64,000 nt of DNA, taken from an uncultured Pluralibacter sp. (GTDB lineage: Bacteria > Pseudomonadota > Gammaproteobacteria > Enterobacterales > Enterobacteriaceae). The stretch spans positions 62,001 to 126,000 of the forward strand of contig NZ_CAJYMB010000010.1 of assembly GCF_913775985.1 (NCBI RefSeq), in the 5' to 3' direction. This document shows, piece after piece, positions 22,613 through 30,244 of this stretch. Within the stretch, counting starts at the first letter, position 1. Each line of letters starts with the position of its first letter. The notes under the pieces were generated by a model that had not been told where the DNA came from, did no database searches, and was given only the letters and a program-made list of their open reading frames with translations. Position numbers and translations under genes: made by a program.

Positions 22613-24853
22613 ATGTCGGTACCTAACCAGACCCCCTATAACATCTACACGGCCAACGGGCTGACGACGGTTTTCGCTTACGAGTTTTATCTGATCAGCG
22701 CCGGCGATATCCAGGTGACGATCAACGGGGCGGTGATTACCGGCGGGTATAGCGTGGGCGGGGTCGGCAACGTGGGCGGCGGCGACATCACTTTTCTGAC
22801 ACCGCCGGCAAACGGCGCGATGGTTATGCTGGAGCGCAACATACCCACCTACCGCCTGACTGATTACCAGGACAATGGTGACTTGTTAGCTGACACAGTT
22901 AACAAGGACTTTGACCGGCTGTGGATGGCTATCCAGCGGGCATTCATTTACCTGGGTCTGGCGCTGACGCGTCCGCTACTGGGTGGGCCGTTTAATGCGA
23001 AAGGGTACCGGATAGAAAATTTGGGGGACCCGGTTAACGATTATGATGCCGCTAATAAACGGTTCGTTATTGAGCAGGGTAGAGTTAATCTTCAGCGTAC
23101 TCTGAGAGTTCCGGAGAGTGTGGTAAGCCCCCTGCCGGATATTTTTTCGCGTAGGAACAAAATATTAGGCTTTAACGGATATGGCAGCCCAGTCGCTTTG
23201 CTACCTGAATCGGGGTCCGCTTCTGATGTAATGCTGGAGTTAGCGGATACAGGGCGCGGAAAAGGCATTGATTTAGTCGCAGGCGGGCGCCGGTATTTCA
23301 GGGTGACGGATTATCCTGGCGGGGTTCCGGACTCTACAGTTTCTCGAAGGAGCGATGGCACTCTTGCCATCGTTAAAGGAACGGATAACACGGTTGCTTT
23401 TCAACAAGCATTGCTCGACGCACAGGCAGTTAACGGCATTGTTCTTGCCCCCTCCCAGGATAACGGGAAGGCATACTTTGTAACCAAAACGCTTTATCCT
23501 GTGGTTACTAAAAATGACCTATGGCGAGGCGCATCCATCATCGGCGATGGTAAGTTTGCCACAAAGATAATTTATGATGGTGGAGACACTCCATGCATCC
23601 ACGTATTAGGGACATCAGGCTGGCCTTCTAATATATCACTTGAGGGCATTTCTTTATACTCGGCAAATGATTTTGTTGGAGAAGGTTGGAAATTGCAAGG
23701 ACTCACCGGCGTGAGTCTGAAAAACTTCGCGGCTTATCGCTTTGGTACTAATCTTTCTTTTTCTAACGGCTCGCGAGCTGGTATCTTTACTGAGTTTAAT
23801 TTTATCGAAGACGGGTGGTTAGAAAACGGTGCAACAAATATTCGGTTCAGAAAAGACGGCGGCGACGGGTCTTTTCATGGTATTAGCCTGAACAATATAA
23901 TTAACAATAACATCCCCGGGCAGACTGGGTTAGATGTCGGATCTGGATGCGTAATTTATAATGCTGACTGGCAGCAGGTAACATTCTTTGGCAATACTGG
24001 CGTGCAGTGGATCCTCAACAACGGAACCCGAAACGGGTTTGAAACGTTGTATTTCGAGGGTAACGGCACGGTAACTAATAACGGAACCTGGAGCACTGCG
24101 GGACACTGGCGTGTGCAAAGTAATACCGGCATTATCAAGGACACGTCGAGTATACCTTTTTTTAACTCAGGATATATGACGCCTACTAAGCCCGCAGATT
24201 CAAATTTTGCGACGGCTGGGTTTAATTCGCTTGAAGCTTTAAATCCCCTAACGAATAGTCAGGCATCTCGTGGCCTTATGCGGCTACGTGGTAATAACGC
24301 AGAAGCAATGGCGATTACGGGTTACGGCTCTGGTAACTTTGAGAGCCAGGGACTCGCTATCGTATCTCAGTCGGCGAATTCTACTGTAGGGCAGGTTACA
24401 TTACGGCAGATGATTCATTTAAATGGGATAACATCTTTTCGTCCTGAGTATGTAATAAAATACGCTGGGGGGCCGAACCAGCTTAGCGTTAACTCAACAA
24501 ATAGCCATACCGGTATTATGGGAAGGAAAACTGCGGGCACAATTCTTAAAAGTGCCGCGCAGCAAACTATTACAACCGATTTGTCGCTACCAGCTACTAA
24601 CCAGACATTTGTGTTATCTGTGCATCTATATACAACCGATGGTGCCCACAGACACGTTGCATCCTATGTTGGCGCCTCCGTGACAGGGTCGGCGTCGCAG
24701 ACTGCACTACTGATAGCCAGCCACTCAGATTCAGCTATTACATTCCCATCTGCTGCGTTTGTAGTTCTGGAAGGGGGGCTGTTACGGTTTGCTGTTACTA
24801 CAAGTGTTGATATTAACTACGAGATAAAAGCCCTGGGTGTTGGGGTTTACTGA
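22613..24853 (+). CDS. Tailspike/tail fibre: conserved N-terminal anchor and beta-helix body
   Basis: The protein has 746 aa. The first 150 residues (NQTPYNIYTANGLTTVFAYE ... LADTVNKDFDRLWMAIQRAF ... GYRIENLGDPVNDYDAANKR) are a T7-fibre-type anchor. From about residue 220, FRVTDYPGGVPDSTVS...NTVAFQQALLDA and the following Gly/Asn-rich strands look like a right-handed beta-helix of the pectate-lyase kind. A capsule- or O-antigen-binding or cleaving role is likely. Composition shifts from GC-rich to AT-rich at about 23,060, the usual site of receptor-module exchange. Confidence 0.85.
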   Translation: MSVPNQTPYNIYTANGLTTVFAYEFYLISAGDIQVTINGAVITGGYSVGGVGNVGGGDITFLTPPANGAMVMLERNIPTYRLTDYQDNGDLLADTVNKDFDRLWMAIQRAFIYLGLALTRPLLGGPFNAKGYRIENLGDPVNDYDAANKRFVIEQGRVNLQRTLRVPESVVSPLPDIFSRRNKILGFNGYGSPVALLPESGSASDVMLELADTGRGKGIDLVAGGRRYFRVTDYPGGVPDSTVSRRSDGTLAIVKGTDNTVAFQQALLDAQAVNGIVLAPSQDNGKAYFVTKTLYPVVTKNDLWRGASIIGDGKFATKIIYDGGDTPCIHVLGTSGWPSNISLEGISLYSANDFVGEGWKLQGLTGVSLKNFAAYRFGTNLSFSNGSRAGIFTEFNFIEDGWLENGATNIRFRKDGGDGSFHGISLNNIINNNIPGQTGLDVGSGCVIYNADWQQVTFFGNTGVQWILNNGTRNGFETLYFEGNGTVTNNGTWSTAGHWRVQSNTGIIKDTSSIPFFNSGYMTPTKPADSNFATAGFNSLEALNPLTNSQASRGLMRLRGNNAEAMAITGYGSGNFESQGLAIVSQSANSTVGQVTLRQMIHLNGITSFRPEYVIKYAGGPNQLSVNSTNSHTGIMGRKTAGTILKSAAQQTITTDLSLPATNQTFVLSVHLYTTDGAHRHVASYVGASVTGSASQTALLIASHSDSAITFPSAAFVVLEGGLLRFAVTTSVDINYEIKALGVGVY

Positions 24854-24862
24854 GGATATTTT

Positions 24863-25156
24863 ATGCCAACTAGTGTTATCGGGAAATATGTTTCCGAAAC
24901 GGGTGTGGAATTACAAAATGCCTTTATTATTTTTAAAGGTGCCACAATTTTTTCGCATACTGTTACAGAAGATGATCGCGCAGTAGAATACCGGGATGTT
25001 GAATTTAGCTTTAGCGTCTATGTTTCTGAATCAGCATATAACACAGGAAAACCCAGCTTTGAAACGTTTTCTAAAGTTATGCCGTTAGATAGCGATAAAA
25101 CTTTAGATGAACAAGCATTGCTGTTACTCAAGCAGTTTGAAGTAACAGATAAGTAG
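24863..25156 (+). CDS. Small protein after the tailspike
   Basis: This is a 97-aa protein with the same AT-rich composition as the tailspike body, 9 bp after it. It is predicted beta-rich (VIGKYVSETGVELQNAFIIFKG, VEFSFSVYVSESAYN) with a short C-terminal helix. Genes here often encode fibre chaperones or accessory tail proteins that move with the tailspike. Its stop codon TAG lies inside element copy E. I do not recognise the family. Confidence 0.6.
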   Translation: MPTSVIGKYVSETGVELQNAFIIFKGATIFSHTVTEDDRAVEYRDVEFSFSVYVSESAYNTGKPSFETFSKVMPLDSDKTLDEQALLLLKQFEVTDK

Positions 25157-25170
25157 TCAGGATTCCGACC
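25155..25170 (+). promoter_or_regulatory. Late-module element, copy E
   Basis: AGTCAGGATTCCGACC. The first two bases are the last two of the preceding gene's stop codon. It heads the lysis cassette, 55 bp before the holin start. Confidence 0.75.
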
Positions 25171-25178
25171 GGCGCGTC

Positions 25179-25225
25179 GCCTTACCCTCACTGCACTACA
25201 ACAGTGTTCCCCGTGGGGGTAAGGC
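25179..25225 (+). promoter_or_regulatory. Long hairpin ending at the holin start codon
   Basis: GCCTTACCC (25179-25187) pairs perfectly with GGGTAAGGC (25217-25225). An inner CACTG/CAGTG stem lies at 25189-25193 and 25202-25206. The right arm contains the ribosome-binding site and touches the ATG at 25226. Upstream RNA structure controls the choice between dual holin starts in lambda, so a similar role is plausible. Confidence 0.7.
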
Positions 25226-25459
25226 ATGCGAATGAAAAACCTACCGGATGTGGCGGCCGGGACGTCATATATCACATCCACAGTCAGCGGTAGTTATTGG
25301 CTGCTACAGCTTCTCGATAAAGTCAGCCCCAGCCAGTGGGCCGCTATCGGCGTCCTCGCGAGCGTGGGCTTTGGTCTGTTGACCTATCTGACCAACCTCT
25401 ATTTCAAAATCAAGGAAGACCGTCGCAAGGATAATCTCTATGGCGAGCGCCCGGAGTAA
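25226..25459 (+). CDS. Holin of the phage 21 S (pinholin) family, dual start
   Basis: The protein has 77 aa. From residue 20 on it closely resembles the phage 21 S protein ([39 protein letters not shown]), with two transmembrane helices at about 22-38 and 42-62. The start MRMK gives two possible initiation codons (25226 and 25232) separated by an arginine, matching the MKSM dual start of S21, where the longer product is the antiholin. Pinholins depolarise the membrane and release SAR endolysins. It overlaps the endolysin gene by 20 bp. Confidence 0.9.
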   Translation: MRMKNLPDVAAGTSYITSTVSGSYWLLQLLDKVSPSQWAAIGVLASVGFGLLTYLTNLYFKIKEDRRKDNLYGERPE

Positions 25460-25979
25460 GCTCAGCGCCGCGGTGCTTGGCCTGGTGCTGGCCGGCGCCC
25501 CTGCGTCAGTTATTCTCGATCAGTTCCTGAACGAAAAAGAGGGCAACAGCCTGACGGCTTACCGGGACGGCTCCGGCATCTGGACAATTTGCCGCGGCGC
25601 CACGCGCGTGGACGGCAGACCGGTGGTGCAGGGCATGCGCCTGACACAGCAGGAATGCGACCAGGTAAATGTGGCCGAGCGCGATAAGGCGCTGTCCTGG
25701 GTCAACGGCAATATCCACGTGCCGCTGACTGAACCACAGAAAGCGGGCATTGCCTCTTTCTGCCCGTACAACATCGGACCTGGCCGCTGTTTCCCCTCAA
25801 CGTTCTACCAGCGCATAAATGCCGGCGACCGCCGCGGAGCCTGCGAGGCTATCAGGTGGTGGATCCGCGACGGCGGCCGCGACTGCCGGCAGACGAAAGG
25901 CCAGAAGAACGGCTGTTACGGCCAGGTGGTCCGCCGCGACCAGGAGAGTGCGTTAACGTGCTGGGGGATAGATGAGTGA
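25440..25979 (+). CDS. SAR endolysin (lysozyme, GH24 family)
   Basis: The protein has 179 aa. The N-terminal weakly hydrophobic, Ala/Gly-rich helix (about residues 9-30) is a signal-arrest-release segment that lets the enzyme reach the periplasm in membrane-tethered form. The catalytic triad spacing E-x8-D-x5-T is present as E34, D43 and T49. Several cysteines (C51 and five in the C-terminal 75 residues) could cage the active site by disulphides until release. It overlaps both holin and Rz genes. Confidence 0.92.
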   Translation: MASARSKLSAAVLGLVLAGAPASVILDQFLNEKEGNSLTAYRDGSGIWTICRGATRVDGRPVVQGMRLTQQECDQVNVAERDKALSWVNGNIHVPLTEPQKAGIASFCPYNIGPGRCFPSTFYQRINAGDRRGACEAIRWWIRDGGRDCRQTKGQKNGCYGQVVRRDQESALTCWGIDE

Positions 25980-26353
25980 ATATCAAAATTAAGCTGCTGA
26001 TCGCCGGCGCTGCGCTCGGTCTGCTGGCAGCTATTTTTTATGCTGGTTATCTGAAGGGCTGGTACGCCCACAGCGAGCAGGTTAACCGGGTAGCAGCAAT
26101 GAAAAGTAAAACGACCGAGAAGGCGATCGCCGCCGGCGAGCAGAAGGCGGCTACGGCCGCCACCGAGGGGCGCGTGGTCTACCGAACCATTTACAGAGAC
26201 GTGGTGAAATATGTCAATAATCCGGACCGTACTGTGTGCCAGTTTGATAACGATGCTGTGCAGCTGCGCCAGCGCGCCCTCGACGCGGCCAACACCATCA
26301 GCGGACTTGATGCAGGAGCCGTGCCGGGGAGCCAGCCAGGCGGGAACAAATAG
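25976..26353 (+). CDS. Rz-like inner-membrane spanin subunit
   Basis: This is a 125-aa protein with a GTG start at 25976 overlapping the endolysin stop. It has an N-terminal transmembrane helix (about 6-27), then a helical, Ala/Lys/Glu-rich periplasmic domain with a coiled-coil look. The end is Pro/Gly-rich (VPGSQPGGNK). It should pair with the Rz1 lipoprotein encoded within and beyond it to fuse inner and outer membranes at lysis. Confidence 0.85.
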   Translation: MNIKIKLLIAGAALGLLAAIFYAGYLKGWYAHSEQVNRVAAMKSKTTEKAIAAGEQKAATAATEGRVVYRTIYRDVVKYVNNPDRTVCQFDNDAVQLRQRALDAANTISGLDAGAVPGSQPGGNK

Positions 26354-26453
26354 CGATGAGGATCTGCAGGCGGATATCGAAACGGCGGAGTGCCTGCGCC
26401 AGCTGAGACTGAATACCTACCGCTGGCAGGCGTGGTACCAAGCTACTCTTTAG
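26211..26453 (+). CDS. Rz1-like outer-membrane spanin lipoprotein
   Basis: This is an 80-aa product read in another frame, starting inside the Rz gene and running 100 bp past its end. The signal peptide ends in a lipobox (SLITMLCSC, with C17 or C19 as the lipidated residue), followed by the Pro/Ser stretch ASAPSTRPTPS. It is longer than most Rz1 proteins. Its 3' end overlaps the 3' end of the convergent integrase gene by 11 bp. Confidence 0.8.
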   Translation: MSIIRTVLCASLITMLCSCASAPSTRPTPSADLMQEPCRGASQAGTNSDEDLQADIETAECLRQLRLNTYRWQAWYQATL

Positions 26454-27534
26454 CCTTTCTGTGCAATTCTTCAAAGCGAGCGTGTAACGACTTTGGGTAC
26501 AGCTCGGTGTATACCTGCCAGAGCACATTTAAAGACCGGTGGCCTGTTACCTGGGCCACTTCTTCAATACTAAACCCCGCTTCAAATAACCGGCTGGCCC
26601 CTTCCCGGCGCATATCATGGTAGCGTAGATCCTTTATCCCGAGCTTATCGCGCACGCGCTGAAAACCTGCGCTGACAGATGTAGAATTATAGGGGAATAT
26701 CAGGTCGTTGCTTCTGGGCTGGCGCTGAGCGATCTCCCAGGCTTCCCCAAGCAGCGCGACTTTCATATGATTGCCTTCTTTTTTGCGAGGGTCTTTGCGG
26801 TCTCGTACCAGTACAGCACGAGCGTCCTGATCGATATCATCCCAACGTAACCTGCAAACCTCACCCACTCGCATGCAACTCAGTATAGAAAACCGAAGGA
26901 TATCGACGTACGGAATTTTCGCACTGCGGTGATCACTCCGCACCTTCAGCGCTGCTTCTAACCGGTCGAGTTCGTCCCCTACAGGCCGGCGGCTCCGCCT
27001 GTTAGATTTGCCCACAAGGCCCATGTGCAGCAAAGTAGGCCGGGCCTCCCTGGCTGGGTTTTTGGTGTACTCGATGCCGTACACCGGTTTTGCCGAGTCC
27101 AGCACTCCCGCCAGGTAGCTGACGTCTTGGCTAACGGTTACCGGACCGGCGCCAGCAGCCGCACGTTCCCGACAGTGCTCGATCACGTGGGTAACTGACA
27201 GTTCCGGCAGCTTGAGGCGTGCGATGTCGCAATCCGCCAGCATGTCCAGAACATAGCGCTTAGTTCTCCCGGCTTTACCGCCGAGGTTAGGGTCGTTGGT
27301 GTACCGCGCGATAAGCTCCCGCAGCGTTACAGCTGTGGCCTCGTCACCGCCCGGTACACCATGTTCTTCCAGTTCCAGCGCACGCCGGCTGCCCCAGGTT
27401 TTTGCCAAAGTTAGTTTGCTGAATGTTCGCGTCTCACGATGCAGGTGTTTCCCGCCCGCTTTAATGCCTACGGTGCAGCGATAGCGGATTGTGCCGTCCG
27501 CCTTTGGTCGTTTAACTATGTTATAGTAAGCCAT
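26443..27534 (-). CDS. int: Tyrosine integrase (dusA-targeting)
   Basis: This is a 363-aa tyrosine recombinase. The catalytic residues are recognisable: R222 (SCMRVGEVCRLRW), H306 and R309 (YHDMRREGAS), H332 (TGHRSLN) and the nucleophile Y342 (LWQVYTEL). The N-terminal 60 residues form an arm-binding-like domain. The gene reads away from dusA, with its start about 90 bp from the dusA ATG, the arrangement typical of dusA-specific integrases. No excisionase gene is seen next to it. Confidence 0.93.
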   Translation of the reverse strand: MAYYNIVKRPKADGTIRYRCTVGIKAGGKHLHRETRTFSKLTLAKTWGSRRALELEEHGVPGGDEATAVTLRELIARYTNDPNLGGKAGRTKRYVLDMLADCDIARLKLPELSVTHVIEHCRERAAAGAGPVTVSQDVSYLAGVLDSAKPVYGIEYTKNPAREARPTLLHMGLVGKSNRRSRRPVGDELDRLEAALKVRSDHRSAKIPYVDILRFSILSCMRVGEVCRLRWDDIDQDARAVLVRDRKDPRKKEGNHMKVALLGEAWEIAQRQPRSNDLIFPYNSTSVSAGFQRVRDKLGIKDLRYHDMRREGASRLFEAGFSIEEVAQVTGHRSLNVLWQVYTELYPKSLHARFEELHRKAKE

Positions 27535-27556
27535 TATTTAACCGATATTGCTTGCG

Positions 27557-27591
27557 GTACACCATTTAAATGGTGTCCTTATTGGTGTACT
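27557..27591. other. Inverted repeats between int and dusA, part of the attR region
   Basis: ACACCATTTAAATGGTGT (27559-27576) is an 18-bp perfect palindrome. GTACACCA (27558-27564, with the flanking G) also pairs with TGGTGTAC at 27583-27590, so TGGTGT occurs twice in direct orientation. The repeats lie immediately upstream of int and may be integrase/Xis arm sites or an int operator. The crossover itself is probably further right, in the dusA 5' end. Confidence 0.5.
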
Positions 27592-27623
27592 GAGAAAGCA
27601 AAAATAATACAAAAAGTGTGAAA

Positions 27624-28661
27624 ATGCACCAAAATCCAGAAACAAAAAAACCGCCCGTAACCAGCATCACAAGCGGATTTTCTCGTGATAACTGGCCTGG
27701 GCGGTTCTCCATTGCGCCGATGCTCGACTGGACGGACAGGCACTGCCGCTATTTCCTGCGCCTGCTCTCCCGCCAGACGCTGCTGTACACCGAGATGGTG
27801 ACCACCGGAGCCATTATTCACGGCAAGGGCGACTATCTGGCCTACAGCGAGGAAGAGCATCCTCTGGCGCTGCAGCTCGGCGGCAGCGATCCGGCGGCGC
27901 TGGCGCAGTGCGCGAAGCTGGCGCAGGCGCGCGGCTATGATGAAATTAACCTCAACGTCGGCTGTCCCTCCGACCGGGTGCAGAACGGCATGTTCGGCGC
28001 CTGCCTGATGGGCAACGCGCCGCTGGTGGCGGACTGCGTGAAGGCGATGCGCGACGCGGTGTCGATTCCGGTGACGGTGAAAACCCGTATCGGCATTGAT
28101 GACCAGGACAGCTACGAATTTCTTTGCGACTTTATCGATACCGTTTCCGGGCGCGGCGAGTGCGAGATGTTTATTATCCACGCCCGCAAGGCCTGGCTCT
28201 CCGGGCTCAGCCCGAAAGAGAACCGCGAGATCCCGCCGCTGGACTACCCGCGGGTCTATCAGCTCAAGCGCGATTTTCCGCACCTCACGATGTCCATCAA
28301 CGGCGGCATCAAGTCGCTGGAAGAGGCGAAGGCGCATCTTGAACATATGGACGGCGTGATGGTCGGGCGCGAGGCGTACCAGAACCCGGGCCTGCTGGCT
28401 GCGGTGGATCGCGAGATTTTCGGCAGCGAAGGCGCCGATCCCGATCCGGTCGAGATTGTGCGGGCGATGTACCCCTACATTGAGCGCGAGCTGGCGAAAG
28501 GCACCTACCTGGGCCACGTTACCCGCCACATGCTGGGCCTGTTTCAGGGGATCCCCGGCGCCCGCCAGTGGCGTCGCCACCTGAGCGAAAACGCGCACAA
28601 AGCCGGGGCCGATATCAACGTGCTGGAGCAGGCGCTGCAGCTGGTGGCCAATAAGCGCTAA
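27624..28661 (+). CDS. dusA: tRNA-dihydrouridine(20/20a) synthase DusA
   Basis: The protein has 345 aa and is nearly identical to E. coli DusA from [20 protein letters not shown] (residue 24) onward. It reduces uridines 20/20a in the tRNA D-loop using FMN and NADPH. The catalytic cysteine is C114 in NVGCPSDR. The ATG at 27624 is preferred to the GTG at 27618. The first 23 residues differ from E. coli, so phage DNA may now supply the 5' end and promoter, as known for dusA-integrated elements. The reading frame is preserved. Confidence 0.95.
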   Translation: MHQNPETKKPPVTSITSGFSRDNWPGRFSIAPMLDWTDRHCRYFLRLLSRQTLLYTEMVTTGAIIHGKGDYLAYSEEEHPLALQLGGSDPAALAQCAKLAQARGYDEINLNVGCPSDRVQNGMFGACLMGNAPLVADCVKAMRDAVSIPVTVKTRIGIDDQDSYEFLCDFIDTVSGRGECEMFIIHARKAWLSGLSPKENREIPPLDYPRVYQLKRDFPHLTMSINGGIKSLEEAKAHLEHMDGVMVGREAYQNPGLLAAVDREIFGSEGADPDPVEIVRAMYPYIERELAKGTYLGHVTRHMLGLFQGIPGARQWRRHLSENAHKAGADINVLEQALQLVANKR

Positions 28662-28692
28662 CGGTTACGCTAAAACCTGGTCAAATTCACCA

Positions 28693-28721
28693 CGCCTCGC
28701 CGCATCCGGCGGGGCGTTTTT
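28693..28721 (+). terminator. Terminator after dusA
   Basis: CGCCTCGCCG (28693-28702) pairs with CGGCGGGGCG (28707-28716) with one G-T wobble, followed by five T. Confidence 0.88.
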
Positions 28722-28745
28722 GTTGTAATTCAATGAATTAAATCT

Positions 28746-28760
28746 GGCACGTTTCTTGTA
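28746..28760 (+). promoter_or_regulatory. Sigma-54 promoter of pspG
   Basis: TGGCAC-N5-TTGT (28746-28751 and 28757-28760) fits the -24/-12 consensus, 37 bp before the pspG ATG. In E. coli pspG is a known RpoN/PspF-dependent gene. An AT-rich stretch just upstream (AATTCAATGAATT, 28728-28740) could hold activator sites. Confidence 0.85.
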
Positions 28761-28797
28761 ATACTGTTCTCAGAGAATCACTGCTGAGGGACGACCC

Positions 28798-29040
28798 ATG
28801 TTTGAACTGCTTTTTATTATCGGATTTTTTGTGGTGCTGCTGGTTACCGGCATCTCGCTGGTGGGGATTATCGCCGCGCTGATAGTCGCCACGGCGGTAA
28901 TGTTTATCGGCGGGTTGTTTGCGCTGATGTTCAAGCTGCTGCCCTGGCTGCTGCTGGCGGTGGCCGCGGTGTGGATAATTCGCGCGGTTAACAAGCCGAA
29001 AAAAGTGACGGTGCTGCGCCGCGGAGACTGGCGTTATTGA
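28798..29040 (+). CDS. pspG: Phage shock protein G, inner-membrane
   Basis: This is an 80-aa membrane protein with two or three hydrophobic helices (about 1-20, 22-42, 44-63) and a basic C-terminus (NKPKKVTVLRRGDWRY), as in E. coli PspG. It is an effector of the phage-shock response to inner-membrane stress, controlled by PspF and sigma-54. It keeps its E. coli neighbours dusA and qorA. Confidence 0.95.
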   Translation: MFELLFIIGFFVVLLVTGISLVGIIAALIVATAVMFIGGLFALMFKLLPWLLLAVAAVWIIRAVNKPKKVTVLRRGDWRY

Positions 29041-29167
29041 GGTATTGCGGGGCGCGTCACAACCTGAGAATCTGCCGATAGTCGGCGCGCCGCAAATCTG
29101 TCATCATCCGCCAAATAACGTATTCATCGTGCTGTACCCTACATACAGACAACGATATAAAAAAGAA

Positions 29168-29189
29168 AGGGCTTCCTGCGGGAAGCCCT
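29168..29189. terminator. Terminator of qorA
   Basis: AGGGCTTCC (29168-29176) pairs with GGAAGCCCT (29181-29189) around TGCG. A/T-rich flanks on both sides allow it to work in both directions between the convergent pspG and qorA genes. Confidence 0.85.
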
Positions 29190-29195
29190 AATTCT

Positions 29196-30179
29196 TTACG
29201 GGATCAGCAGGCTTGAGCCCTGCGTCGCCCGACTCTCCAGCGTCTCGTGCGCCCGCCGGGCTTCCGCCAGCGGGAATTTCTGACTCTCCGCCACGTCCAC
29301 CTTAATCGCGCCGCAGGCCATCAGCGAGAACAGCTCGTGGGCAGCCGCCTCCAGCCCTTCCCGGGTATTGACGTAGCTGTGCAGCGTTGGGCGGGTCACA
29401 AACAGCGAGCCTTTCTGGCTGAGAATGCCCAGATTGACGCCCGTCACCGGGCCGGATGAGTTACCGAAGCTAACCATTAGCCCGCGAGGCTGCAGGCAGT
29501 CCAGCGAGGTTTCCCAGGTATCTTTGCCCACCGAATCGTAGACCACCCGCACCTTCTCGCCGCCGTTAATGGCGAGCAGCCGCTCGGCGATATTCTCCTC
29601 CCGGTAGTTGATCACCTCCCAGGCGCCGGCCTCCCGCGCGCGGCGGGCTTTTTCCGCCGAACCCACCGTGCCAATCAGCTTCGCGCCCAGCGCTTTTGCC
29701 CACTGGCAGGCAATCAGGCCCACGCCGCCCGACGCGGCGTGAAACAGGAACGGCTCGCCGGGTTTTATCTCGTAGGTCATGCGCAGCAGATAATAGACCG
29801 TCAGCCCCTTAAGGAACGAAGCCGCAGCCTGCTCAAAAGAGACCGCCGCAGGCAGGATCACCGCTTTATCTGCGGTAAGATTGTGCACCGAGCTGTAGGC
29901 ACCGAGCGGCGACTGGGCGTACACCACCCGATCCCCCGGTTTAATATGAGTGACGCCGGTTCCGACGCGGGTCACGACCCCCGCCGCCTCGGTGCCGAGG
30001 CCGCTCGGCAGGGAAGGGGGCGCGTACAGGCCGCTGCGGATATAGGTATCGATGTAGTTGATGCCAATCGCTTTATTTTCGACCTGAATCTCGTGTTCGC
30101 CCGGATCGGCGGGGGTAAATTCGACGGCGTTCAATACATCAGGCCCGCCGTGGGTGTGAAATTCAATACGTGTTGCCAT
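29196..30179 (-). CDS. qorA: NADPH:quinone oxidoreductase
   Basis: This is a 327-aa member of the zinc-independent MDR family, closely matching E. coli QorA. The start at 30179 (MATRIEFHTHGG) has a GGAGG-type ribosome-binding site; the longer frame to 30239 lacks one. The nucleotide-binding glycine motif is ASGGVGLIACQ (about residues 148-158). It reduces quinones in the cytosol. It is divergent from dnaB. Confidence 0.95.
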   Translation of the reverse strand: MATRIEFHTHGGPDVLNAVEFTPADPGEHEIQVENKAIGINYIDTYIRSGLYAPPSLPSGLGTEAAGVVTRVGTGVTHIKPGDRVVYAQSPLGAYSSVHNLTADKAVILPAAVSFEQAAASFLKGLTVYYLLRMTYEIKPGEPFLFHAASGGVGLIACQWAKALGAKLIGTVGSAEKARRAREAGAWEVINYREENIAERLLAINGGEKVRVVYDSVGKDTWETSLDCLQPRGLMVSFGNSSGPVTGVNLGILSQKGSLFVTRPTLHSYVNTREGLEAAAHELFSLMACGAIKVDVAESQKFPLAEARRAHETLESRATQGSSLLIP

Positions 30180-30244
30180 GACGCCTCCTCGGTGAATGTG
30201 GTAATCTTTCGACCCACTCTTTAGCGCGGTAAGTTCCATTCACT

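Larger units (their letters stand above)
1..27623. mobile_element. Temperate podovirus-like prophage (right part), integrated at dusA
   Basis: This is a contiguous block of phage genes: leftward early genes, repressor, primase-helicase, T7-like head and tail genes, terminase, tailspike, lysis cassette and a tyrosine integrase abutting dusA. The left end is outside the window, because the first gene is cut by position 1. The right end is inferred to lie between the integrase start (27,534) and the conserved part of dusA (about 27,700). The exact att core cannot be set without attL. Structural and lysis genes are intact, so the element may be functional. Confidence 0.95.
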
